Shown: positions 11,524 through 20,936 of the stretch, piece by piece
Layout: every line of letters begins with the position of its first letter
Numbering within the stretch: position 1 is the first letter of the stretch
Notes under the pieces: generated by a model
What the model was told of the DNA's origin: nothing
What the model saw: only the letters and a program-made list of their open reading frames with translations
Databases searched by the model: none
From: Isochrysis galbana
Taxonomy: Eukaryota > Haptophyta > Isochrysidales > Isochrysidaceae
Assembly (NCBI GenBank): GCA_018136815.1
Contig: CM030936.1
Span: forward strand, 4,354,474-4,418,473
Direction: 5' to 3'
DNA length: 64,000 bases
Program-made: the position numbers and the translations under genes

Positions 11524-12076
11524 ACTTAAATGTGGAAAGAGGCGCAAATGTGGCTGCGTGTTCGCCCTACAGCACGCCGCTTTCACGTGGCGGTGGCGGA
11601 GCCTACTTGTGTTAGATTTGTTACACCAGGAGTCATCGTAATGGGAAGGACCCACCGGTGCCCCGTCAAGTGCGCTCAACGGACGCCGTTGTAGCCTTTG
11701 ACTTATGTCACGTGTGCGGCACAGAGATGTCGCATTTGTAACGCCTTTTCTTCGCCCTTTAGACGGCTCAGGTCATCAAGTTGTTAGCACGTGGGAGCAG
11801 CGTCGATGGACACTACAGGTGCCCTGAGCTGTTGCCACGTTGGCACGATTCCTGAGGTTCTTAGGCCCTCTGGATTATCTAACAAGAGGCAACGGCTGTG
11901 TGCCCCAACCAAATAATGAGATCCCAATGAGAGCAGACCTCGATCTTGTCATGATTGGCCAACCCGAGGCTTTTGTTGTTGTGGGTAGGAGGAGAATCAC
12001 GTGCGACTGCCATGTTCAGAACAGGCGGTATCTAACTCTAACCATCTTAAGGTGGTTCTAAAGGTTTTCTAACTCT
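11524..12076. other. Intergenic, nothing recognised
   Basis: 3' flank of the Ser/Pro-rich gene; no coding signal or notable repeat. Confidence 0.5.
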
Positions 12077-12276
12077 GGCGCGAGACGGCGGGTGGCGGCC
12101 GCGCTGGCTGCCCACCTGCCCGCCTCTGCAGGCCTTCGCTCCATGTATGGGGCATGGGAGTTCGGAGATCCGTGGGGGGTGTGGAGGCCCAGGGAGTGGA
12201 TGGGTGTGGTGGCGAGGCTGAAGCGGCACCCGGCGCTTCCCCGCCCGCGCTGCACGTGATCTGCGTGCAGCGCGGT

Positions 12277-12293
12277 AAGAAGGCGACTAGCAC
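12277..12293 (+). repeat. 17-bp target-site duplication, left copy
   Basis: AAGAAGGCGACTAGCAC, identical to 13215-13231; the two copies bracket the inserted element. Confidence 0.85.
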
Positions 12294-13214
12294 AACCTAC
12301 TTTTATAAGTAGGGGTCAATGGGGGCCTCGCGCCCCCCTCTCTCCATCGCGGACACCCCCAGGGGTGGGCCCGTACAATCAACCACAGCCCCTGCCCTTT
12401 GGCAGGGGCTGGGCAATCATCACACTGGCCCAGACCCCTAGTGGGCGCGGGCCGTGATTCGCACTCCCACGCCCTGCGTGGGCCTGCCCTCGAGCTGACC
12501 CCCCCCCCTTCCCTGGTCGCCAGGCAGACAGATGCCTCTGGGCGGCTCCCATGGCCAGCGAGGCAAGCGTGGGAGAGGCAGGGGGGGCCAGGGGCTGAGC
12601 CCCAGCCTCCACTGCCCCCTGAGCTGCCCTTGCTGGCCCTCTGGGAGCTCCCAAAGGCCCTCTGAGAGCAGGCCGTGGCGCGCCGCATGGCGACGCGCCG
12701 CAGGGAGAGGGGTGGAGGAGAATGGAGAGGGGGAGAGGGGGGATTTGCACCCCCCCCGATGGAGTGCGGTAAGAAACGGGCCCCGTTTGCGTTAGCAAAC
12801 GGGCGAAGGGGGGCGGCTGGCGACAGGAGGGGGAGAAGAAGGGAGTGGCTCAAGACGTCCCTGTGGCAGGTATAGGGGGGCGCAGTCATTTATTTCTTCG
12901 AGGACTGCTCGCGGCGCGAGCTGTAAGGGCCGCTCCGCTTCTCGACGAGAGGTCCCTCCCCCCCCCCCCGGTGCTTTTTCCCGGAGAGTCGGCCGGCGTC
13001 GACCGGTCCGCCTCAATGGGTTTTCCCTCATTTTAACTTGTGTGGAGTTAGAATGGGAGCCGGGGGCATGCGAGGGGGGAGATTTGGAGGGGTGCATAGG
13101 AGTATGTATCTGTGTCAACAGCACGCGCCAAGGTGTACGGGCAGGTGCGCTGAGGGCTGTCGTGTTGGTACCGGGCTAGTGGGAGTAGTGGTACTAACGC
13201 TCAGATGTTTTAAA
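12294..13214. mobile_element. 921-bp inserted element with 17-bp target duplication
   Basis: Lies exactly between two identical 17-bp repeats. Its first ~115 bp (AACCTACTTTTATAAGTAGG, then a GGGGGCCTCGCGCCCCCC palindrome and CCATCGCGGACA) recur in inverted orientation at 20207-20322. The interior has many GC-rich imperfect palindromes (for example CCCACGCCCTGCGTGGG) and no convincing protein. A 17-bp duplication is typical of target-primed insertion (LINE/SINE) rather than of hAT or Tc1 transposons, so this is probably a non-autonomous retroposon. Its source element is not identified. Confidence 0.7.
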
Positions 13215-13231
13215 AAGAAGGCGACTAGCAC
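13215..13231 (+). repeat. 17-bp target-site duplication, right copy
   Basis: Identical to 12277-12293; the interrupted reading frame resumes immediately after it. Confidence 0.85.
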
Positions 13232-13607
13232 GGCGCTGCTCTGCCCTGTGCACGACCTGGACGACGATGAGGCGGCACAGACGGCGGCAGATGAAGGGGC
13301 GACGATGATGTGCACGGTCGACTGGCTGCGCGGGAGGCTGCTGGAGGCAGACGGGCAGGTGTGGGAGGCCTGGGAGGGCCACCCCTATACGACGGAAGCG
13401 TTCGCTGGCAAGAAGGGTGGCAGGGAGAAACGATGGTGCACGCGCACAGGATGCGTGAGAGCGCTGGTCCGGACGGAGAAAGGCCACCGAAGTAAGCTTC
13501 CCCCGTGTGTGGAGTCCCAGATTCAGGAAATGTATGGGGTGTCTGAGGTGGGCTTTCTGGAGGAGTCTGTTTGCAATCAGAAGCGCAAGACTGACGAGCA
13601 AGTGTAA

Positions 13608-14017
13608 CGAGTTTAATTCCATCCTGTGTGGGTGACAAGAAGCGAAATGGGCGGTGTAGCATGTTGTCATGAGACTCTGAGATCACTTCCGATGTTTCTT
13701 ATTTTCCATATTCCGCTACCTGTGTCCCCGGAAGCCCACATTAGTAAAAAACATCGGAGTACACGTATTTTTTCTTGTAGAAGCTACTAAGAGGGGGAAG
13801 ATATGGACGAAATGAGCAAATCCGAAACATTGGAACTCTTCTATGAGTCTTATTGGTGACCCCCATACCCGGGGAGGGCAACGAGTGCCTCGGGCTCCAA
13901 GGAATTAAAGCAGTGGCGGGGGCATCTCCGTGGCGCAGCCTGCTACGGTAAGTTAGTGGTAGTGGGTTTTGGGTCTGCGGCGCGGGTGGGTACCGACAAA
14001 GGTGGAGGATGTTACAG
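13608..14017. other. Intergenic, nothing recognised
   Basis: Mixed composition between the interrupted gene and the cysteine-rich frame; no gene or repeat recognised. Confidence 0.45.
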
Positions 14018-14473
14018 TCAATCTTGCATACAGCTGCAGATTGAGGCCGTCTCCGACTCACACTCTGAGCACCGATCCTGAACGTCTTGGGGGCCCACAA
14101 CGCCGACTTCACAACGGACACACTTGGGCGCTGGCCGCCCACCGTGGCAGAGGGGTGTGCACGACACCTTCTCTCGGACGCACGGGCAAGCACCGTTGCC
14201 ACACTTTGCTTGCACCGAACACCCGCACGCTCCAGCGACTCCCTTCTGTGAGCATGACTTGCCCCCTTCCCCTGCTTCTTTGCTCTCCTTGTAGGTGTGG
14301 TCTTTCGAGGAGGTCTTTCGCTCCAAGTTGCGCTTCTCCTTCACTTTCCGACGACCCACTGCGCGCTTCTTCTTGTAGTTGTCCTCCCGACGGGCGAGGC
14401 TGCGTGCAGCACGTCGCGCGCTTTTTGTATTTGTTGGCGCGGCCGTTGGGCACGAGCCGCTCGTAGCTCTCAT
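14018..14473 (-). CDS. Cysteine-rich (CXC-like) ORF, probably element-derived
   Basis: 151 codons. A basic segment (NYKKKRAVGRRKVKEKRNLER) is followed by a cysteine cluster, CGCSVQAKCGNGACPCVREK then VSCTPLCHGG, and a second small cluster, CSECESETASICSC. The C-x-C...C...C-x-C...C...C spacing resembles the CXC/tesmin-type tails found on some transposon-encoded and chromatin proteins. It lies among mobile elements and is taken as an old fragment; no transposase core is visible here. Confidence 0.4.
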   Translation of the reverse strand: MRATSGSCPTAAPTNTKSARRAARSLARREDNYKKKRAVGRRKVKEKRNLERKTSSKDHTYKESKEAGEGGKSCSQKGVAGACGCSVQAKCGNGACPCVREKVSCTPLCHGGRPAPKCVRCEVGVVGPQDVQDRCSECESETASICSCMQD

Positions 14474-14500
14474 AGCCGACCCATGCCTCTCTCTCTCCGA

Positions 14501-14561
14501 GGCGGCTTGCCTTCATTTGGTCTCCTTTCCCTCCGGTTTCTTCCAGTCTCACCCTACCATG
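14501..14561 (+). repeat. 61-bp exact repeat (partner at 24458-24518)
   Basis: Runs from GGCGGCTTGCCTTCATTTGG to CTCACCCTACCATG without a mismatch to the copy at 24458. It ends with a pyrimidine tract, CTTCCAG and an ATG, so it resembles an intron end plus an exon start. Both copies lie next to LINE-related sequence, so it probably belongs to the element family. Confidence 0.8.
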
Positions 14562-15939
14562 GGAAAGTCGTTCGCTCCTACAGCGGCTCTGACGAGTACT
14601 ACGAATCCCGCTACCACGAACCCCCAGCCCCGCCGCCACCATCGCAACTTCCCCCACCCCAGGAAACGGCACTTGCTCCGTGTGTCGACGTTAGCATTCG
14701 CGGCAATAACACGCTCCCGGCCTTCTGGAAGCATGCGCTGGAAAACTTTAGAAGAATCAAATTCCTTAGGGGAGAAATCACACGAGAAGGCACTCAGGGC
14801 TCCCCGATATGGCACAATCTTTTCCACAAGCCTCCGGCTATTCATCACCCACATAGGTCGAAATGGGAGTCTCTACAGACAGTTATTGTTCACAACACCA
14901 TAAACCCGGATATGGGGGACGTTTACACTATGGAAGAATGCGCGGCTTACTTGCCGGACGGAGAACGTTGGATACGCCATAGGGGAAATTACATATCGGT
15001 AGGCCCCTTTCTTAAGTCGTGGGAAAAGATTTCTGAATGGACGAGATCAAGACTAATACATACCACATTCGATTATATGAACCTTCTTAGTAAACAAGCG
15101 AAGACTCCGCCCCCGGCTCCGGAGGAGCAAGAGTTAGTCCCTCCGGAAGATCCGGACGCACACGATCTAGGCGAGGTCCTAGTGGACAAAGACCATAACT
15201 TTTATCTGCGCCGAAGAGGCGACTACCACAAAGTCCAGCTCAACGTCATGGGAGAGCCCCACATCCACGAGCGGATCAGCCCGCAACTACTGCCCGACGA
15301 ACTATACACCCCGCTGAAGTGGGGACGAGCGTACGATGGCCCGGCGGAAACGGCGTATCCGATACCTCAAGAATACACGCTAAAAGCTAAAAGGCGCGCA
15401 CACAACGCTGGAGGATGTAAATGTCAGGGGCTTGACTAAAGCGTTCCTCGCTTTGAGGAAAACCAAAACACAAAAATCCACACTAAGATGGGAAAAAAGG
15501 TTACCGGTCCTCTCGGGAAAGTGGAAACAAGTATAGCAATTATACAAATATAACTTTTTGACGCCTAGAGACTCTTATTTGCATTTCAAATATGTCCTAC
15601 ATAGGAGGATAGCTACAGCGAACCGCTTTGCTGTGTCGCATTCGCGATGTCTCAGAGGCAAAAAGAAATAACAGTAAAAAAAAAAAGGAAAAACAGTAAA
15701 TAGTAAAAAAGAACAGAGGAAGAAAGAAGAAGAAAAGTGAAAAAGAAGAGACAAAAACCCAGAGTATATAGGGCGGTTCTCAGCCCTTCCCCTCGGCCCT
15801 ATGGCTACGTAAACTCTCGCGTGGCATAGTGGTTCAACCCACCGCCTCCACCAACCTTTTGCTCTGGTTCGCGAGTTCGAGTCCGGACGGAGCGCTCTGC
15901 AGTTCGAGCCCCGCTCCTTCTCCTCTCCGCTCTTCTTCT

Positions 15940-16085
15940 ACCGTTAAATTCCACGCTCTTCTTCTACCGTAAAAAATTCCGCACTCCGTCTACCGTTAGA
16001 AATCCTGCCTCTTCCTACTGTTAAAATTCCTGCCTCTTCCTACCGTTAAAATTCTGCACTCCGTCTACCGTTAAAATCCTGCCTC
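15940..16085 (+). repeat. Minisatellite, CTACCGTTAAAATTC units
   Basis: About six degenerate units of roughly 25 bp, each with TCTACCGTTAAA followed by TTCCTGCCTCTTC or TCTGCACTCCG. Confidence 0.75.
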
Positions 16086-16237
16086 CGTCGCCTTGCCAAG
16101 ACATTTCCTCTGCCTTCCTGCCGGCTTCCTTGCCAGTTCCTTCCGCCCCGGTTTCCCGCTTGTCTCGGAAAACGGTTTCACCGCATTACGACCAAGCTTA
16201 GTGGGGAAACTCCTCGTCCAGTTCCGCCGTTACCCGA

Positions 16238-16370
16238 AAATCTCGTTCATCTCGTCGGGCCATCAAGGCCATCTCGTTCATCTCGTCGGGCCATCAAGGC
16301 CATCTCGTTCATCTCGTCGTCGGGCCATCAGGCCATCTCGTTACATCTCGTTCATCTCGTTACAATCCAA
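16238..16370 (+). repeat. Minisatellite, ATCTCGTTCATCTCGTCGGG units
   Basis: Three near-identical ~31-bp units containing CATCTCGTCGGGCCATCAAG, then decaying repeats of ATCTCGTT. Confidence 0.8.
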
Positions 16371-17526
16371 GCTGCGGCTTTGATTTCCACATGCTGACGA
16401 TCCAACATGCCGCTTTTGCGGCATAGCCCCTGAAAGCTCCACCCACCTGGCCTCATGTATCGCGACGGAGCCCATCTTTGAATTCATAGAAGGACTTCTG
16501 GGGATTAGCCTTAGGCCGGGGTCCGAAATAGCCCAACGTCTTTTTTGCTATCAAGTGGACAGACCGCACCCCTCCTCGGGATACTTAGGCATCCTGGCGT
16601 GGAGGTATATCCTAACCGACTTCTATAACATCCAATATGGCAACGCGGACGGCAGGTCCGTTAGGTCGATCTTAAGAGCGATCCTTGCGAGATACCACCT
16701 ATTAGTAACGGCGAAAGTCGGGTTCTTTCAGAGGCTGAAAAAACAACGAGAGAATATGGGGCTACACGCCCCGAGTAACAAACACATTAAGAAAATGATA
16801 AGTCCGCTCTACACGGTGGACAAGGAGTTCAACCTAGGAACATCGGAAGACCTCCTGCAGGCGGCGAGAGGTCTAGACATCCGTAACATCACCTAAGGCA
16901 CTTAATACCGCGTCTTAGAAGAAACCGCAGGGGATATCAATGAGGATCCCTTGATATACAATGGAAGGCAACCCGAATTAACACTAGCATAAAGGACGAA
17001 TCACAGTCTCCAGCCCCCTTCTCTCCAACTCCCGGCCGAAGCAGCGCGCGCGGCCTCCCCGGAACCAGCTTCTCCGATAAAGAGGGAACTGGGAAAGGGG
17101 GAGGGGGAGGGGGTTGTCAGGGGTTAAGGTTGGGTAGTAGGGAGGTACACTAGCACACTGCCTCACGCCGCACGCGTAGCGGGGAATTTTAAGAAGATTT
17201 TTTTTTCTTGGGGTGGGAGGGTTTCCCACTGTTGGAGGGGGTCTCAAAGACCCCCTGCATGCTACGCAGAGCCATGGTGGCAACCTGTTCGGTGCCAGTG
17301 CTCGCCACCCCGCGCGCCTGCGCGGGTGTGGTTTGGATGGGTTGGATGGGCTCTGAGAGGGCTTTCTGACGAGCCGCCTCGGGCGGCATGGGGCGTCCCA
17401 GGTGGGGCGCGGTGGCGAGGGTCGCCTGGGGCTCGGGAGCGGTCGCGGCACGCTCCATAGTTCAAACTATAACAATAGTTTTTTTCATGACTCTAATAGA
17501 GTATTCTTACGTTCCCCTCGTACGAG

Positions 17527-19460
17527 ATGGTTGAGCGCGGTGTGCGGTTTGGCGGCATGCTCGCCGGCGGCATGCTCTCGTCCTCGCTCGCCCTGGCGCT
17601 GCCATCGCTGGGTGGCGCACTGTCCATGGCGTCGTACCGCGCGTGTGACGTCTGCGCCGGCGAGGGAGGCGTCTACGGCCGCTCAAACAAACGGAGAGGA
17701 GGAGAGAGAAAGACTCTCCGCCGGCCGTGCGGCCGCTGCCGCCATACGGGGCTGATCGAGGGCCCTCTGCCTGAGCCACGGGTGTGTGCGACGCCAGAAG
17801 ATCGGGCGCATGTGGGTCTTGTCGCTATTGTGGGCGGGGGCATCGGTGGAGCCGCCGCTGCCCTCGCGCTCCAGCAGAGGGGTATCCCGGTCGTGCTGTA
17901 CGAGAGAGATGCTGACTTTGAGCAGCGCGCACAGGGGTACGGGCTCACGATGCAGCAGGGCGCCAACGCGCTGGCGCAACTGGGCGTGCCGAATCAGGGT
18001 GTCTTCTCCCATACGCATCGCTCCTTTCTTCCGGATGGCACCCTCCTGGGCGAGTATGGGCGCGCAGTGCACACCAAGACGCGGGAGCAGATGGGGAATG
18101 GGAGGGGCGACGCCCAGCGTCGCAACGCACACATCCCGCGTCAGGCGCTGCGCCGCACGCTCCTCGCGCCGCTGCGTCCGGGCACGGTGCGCTGGGGGAA
18201 AACGCTCTCGCGCTATGACGTCGACGCCGATGGTGTCTCACTGCACTTTGCGGACGGTTCGCCACCCGAGCGCGCGGCGCTGCTCGTGGGCGCGGACGGC
18301 ATTCGGTCGACTGTTCGCTCGCAGCTCCTTGGCGACGAGCCGCTGCGCTACCTTGGCGTCGTCGTCATTCTCGGCCGAGCAGCATGCGCCCACCATCTCA
18401 CGGACGAGCAAATCTTTCAAACGCTGGACGGCGACACACGCATCTATGTGATGCCATTCACCGCCTCGCCGAAAGTGGCCATGTGAGCTTCTCGCGCCGT
18501 GTTCGCGGTGGCTCTGCACCATCGCGCGTCCCAATGCAGTCGACGTCCGATTTGGACGGGCGCGACGCATGCCGCGCGGGCTAATGATCCCTGACATGAC
18601 ACTATTTCATGCATTCGTGTGCCAGGTGGCAGCTCTCCTTTCGTTTGCCGGAAGTTGAGGCTGTCGTGATGGATCGCCGCGGCGATGCACTTCTCAAGGA
18701 GTCCTTGCGCAGGTGACGTAAGCCCCATTCTACCCTCGATGTGCGAGACAAATGGGCGCGCACTCTTTGTCGAATGGGCGATGGGCCCGAGTGGTATTGG
18801 TGTACTCGATCACCTTGCCCATGGCCCACTCTCATGCTACGTAGGTGCGCGGGCTGGCACGAGCCCATCGAACAGATCCTAAGAGACACGCGTCCTGAAG
18901 ATGTGACTGGGTATCCGGCATATGATCGAGCGCCACTCCAAGCTATTCGCCAGGACGTCTTGTGCTCGAGCGAAGCGAGTGCTGACGGGAGCACCGGAGG
19001 CCGATCGTCGAGCAGCTCGACGCTGAGTGGCACGTCTGTCTCTGCGGCCAATATGTTGCAACAAGACTTGCACTTGTCCGGACGGCGTCTAGCAGATACC
19101 GCTACTCGGGTTACTCTTCTAGGGGACGCAGCGCACCCCATGTCGCCTTTCAAGGGGCAAGGAGCAAACCAGGCACTCCTTGACGCTGTAGCACTCGCGA
19201 GGGTGCTACGTGCTCACGAACGGTTGGGCGAGCACAAGCTTAGTTTGCCCGCCGCGCTCCGGCGCTTTGAGCAAGAAATGCTCACCCGATCGAGGGCAAA
19301 GGTTATGGCTTCGAGCGAAGCGGTGGAGCTCCTGCATTCGGCTGCCGCTACTGCGAAGTCGAATTCGACAAGAGCGAGGTCCGCCAGAGATAACGAGCGC
19401 GGGACAGCTCGATCAAGCGGTGTGGAGCAGAGCACCGATCTAACATCGCGAGGGGCGTGA
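17527..19460 (+). CDS. FAD-dependent monooxygenase with N-terminal CxxC zinc motif
   Basis: Flavoprotein hydroxylase of the p-hydroxybenzoate hydroxylase-like family. Three exons (17527-18482, 18626-18712, 18845-19460; GT-AG introns) join in frame to 552 residues. Key motifs are the dinucleotide-binding GGGIGGAAAALALQQRG ending in an acidic LYERD, the middle motif LVGADGIRSTVRSQL, and the FAD ribityl-binding LLGDAAHPMSPFKGQGANQA near the C-terminus; exon 3 carries this last motif. The N-terminus has a hydrophobic stretch (GGMLSSSLALALPSLGG) and two CxxC pairs (CDVCAGEGG...CGRCRHTG) resembling a DnaJ-type zinc-binding knuckle. Such a motif is unusual for this family and could mark membrane or plastid localisation or redox sensing (inference). 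The substrate is unknown. The C-terminal tail is Ser/Arg-rich. Confidence 0.88.
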
Positions 19461-20001
19461 GCTGTGGGTGTCGGCGAGAGGCAGAAGGGGGCCGCGGTTG
19501 TTGCGGCAATCGAGCCTGCGCGGACTCGTTGAACAGGAACCGATAGTATGACAGGTAGGTGTTTTGTCGACCTGGTTGATAGTTTATCGTCTTCCTATCC
19601 TACTACTCCGTACATCTCTTGCATCACGACTGTTACGTCAACTCATTCAACACTTTTCGGGGTTTAGATGCACTTTTCAAATGATGGGTACTAGCTTGAG
19701 TGCACTATTTGCGTTGGTTGGCTTGCTGGCGCGATGCCTGCTATGGCACCAAGAGCGCAAGGCAACGATCAAAATCAGGAGCCCAGAGCCTAGAGCTCTG
19801 ATGATGTCTCACAATAGCCCACGACCAACGAGAAGTTCGAGGTTCATCCTGTCGTTGATTGAGCCTGCTGTTTTCATCTATCTCATCATCATGAAAGGAG
19901 TTCATGAGCATTTCCAACCAGCACCTAATGTTTATGTAGAACAACAAGCATCAAGCCCTCCTGGCCGCAACCGTCTTTTTCCAGACGTACGTGGGGGCTG
20001 A
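19461..20001. other. Intergenic; weak 145-codon frame
   Basis: A frame at 19564-20001 has hydrophobic patches (LSALFALVGLLARCLLW) but no domain, and it runs into a minisatellite. It is not supported as a gene. Confidence 0.35.
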
Positions 20002-20205
20002 TGGTGATGGAACGCTTTTTCATACTCATACGTGGGGGTGATGGCGATTGAACGTTGAACGCTTTTCCATGTGTAGACTGATGGTGATTAAACGCTTTTC
20101 CATCTGTGGGTGTTGGTGATTGAACGCTTTTCCATGTGTAGGCTGATGGTGATTGAACGCTTTTCCATGTGTATATGTGGGTGATGGTGATTGTGATTGA
20201 GCGCT
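20002..20205 (+). repeat. Minisatellite, GGTGATTGAACGCTTTTCC units
   Basis: Five to six units of about 33-45 bp, each with GATGGTGATTGAACGCTTTT and CCATGTGTAGG or a close variant. Confidence 0.85.
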
Positions 20206-20206
20206 T

Positions 20207-20322
20207 CTAGCCTAAGGCAGGGGCTGAGGTTAATTGTACGGGCCCACCCCGGGGGATGTCCGCGATGGAGAGAGGGGGGCGCGAGGCCCCCATTGTCCCC
20301 CACTCAAAAAAGTAGGTTGGAC
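20207..20322 (-). repeat. GC-palindromic element end, inverted copy of 12294-12412
   Basis: Its reverse complement reads AACCTACTTTTTTGAGTGGG, then GGGGGCCTCGCGCCCCCC and CCATCGCGGACA, roughly 90% identical by eye to the first 115 bp of the 921-bp insertion. It ends at GTAGGTT, the same terminus. Confidence 0.8.
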
Positions 20323-20936
20323 AAGGAACCTTTCCCTCAGGGAGGGAGAGGGAGCAGGGAGCCTAGACTGCCAGCTAGCTAGAGTCTAGAGTCTAGAGTG
20401 CAGAGTGCAGCGAGGCAGTGAGCAACAATGACGGACACCGAGCCTGAGAATAATGAACTCCTATTATTTTTCGGCAAAGTGTTCAGGTCACTTGAACTTC
20501 GTCGCTAAGTCGCTAAACGCAAACGCTAAACCGTTCCCGTCGCTTTCACTCTTTGTGGGAGGTCTGGGTCGACTTTTGTTTTATACGGGGCACTTGTACT
20601 CTCTGTGCGCCGTCCGTCCGTCCGCCTGCGCCGCCCGCCACAGAGCCGCCGCGAGAGAAGTAAGTCTGGCCGGCAGGGAGAGGAAGAAAGGAGAGAGGAG
20701 GGGGGAGAGAGAGAGAGGAGCGGGGGGGTGGGGGGCTCTCCTCTCCTCTCTTTTTCCTATCTCTCCCCCTCTTTTACCCTTTCTCTCTCTCCCCCACGCC
20801 GTCGCTTCCGCTCCCTCCTTCTCACGCTCCTCCATCGGACCTCCGGCCTCGCTCGCCCTGCACCCTCTCTTCCTTCGGGGGGGGAAGGGGGGGAAAAGGC
20901 GAGAGGCGAAGAGGGTGGAGAGGAGGCCTCGCTCGC

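Larger units (their letters stand above)
12077..13607 (+). pseudogene. Unknown gene split by an inserted element
   Basis: Protein-like text runs up to 12276 (SMYGAWEFGDPWGVWRP, then HVICVQRGKKATST) and resumes after 13231 (ALLCPVHDLDDDEAAQ ... CVESQIQEMYGVSEVGFL) to a stop at 13607. The two parts are separated by a 921-bp insertion flanked by 17-bp direct repeats. Removing one repeat and the insertion makes HVICVQRGKKATST run straight into ALLCPVHDLDDDE. The family is not recognised; a mobile-element protein is as likely as a host gene. It is broken in this copy. Confidence 0.5.
15628..16378 (+). mobile_element. Insertion nested in the LINE, SINE-like with Pol III boxes
   Basis: Interrupts LINE coding text between HRRIATANRF and HADDPTCRFCG. 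A short direct repeat (GCTTTG) lies at both edges. Inside are an A-rich stretch (15660-15750), then a tRNA-like promoter pair: an A-box-like TGGCATAGTGG at about 15821 and a B box GAGTTCGAGTCC at about 15871. Their spacing suits a tRNA-derived SINE head. Two minisatellites fill the rest. The boundaries are inferred. Confidence 0.55.
14562..17207 (+). mobile_element. LINE (non-LTR retrotransposon), 3' half, with nested insertion
   Basis: A frame open to 15439 encodes text typical of the region beyond a LINE reverse transcriptase (RIKFLRGEITREGTQGSPIW; FLKSWEKISEWTRSRLIHTT). It continues at 15440-15630 in another frame (FLTPRDSYLHFKYVLHRR) and, past a nested insertion, at 16390 with a zinc-binding CRFCG...HLASC motif, then LGILAWRYILTDFYNIQYGN and HIKKMISPLYTVDKEFNLGT. 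The 3' tail (16900-17207) ends AGAAGATTTTTTTTT. The same tail occurs inverted at 49838-50285. The polymerase core is not in this copy, so it is 5'-truncated, and it has frame changes; it is not active. Confidence 0.8.

Noticed and set aside
12287-12889. 200-codon minus-strand frame
   Set aside because: Lies inside the GC-palindromic insertion and has no protein-like features beyond GC-rich composition.
15817-15895. Functional tRNA gene
   Set aside because: A and B boxes are present, but the acceptor stem and anticodon arm do not form; better seen as a SINE head.
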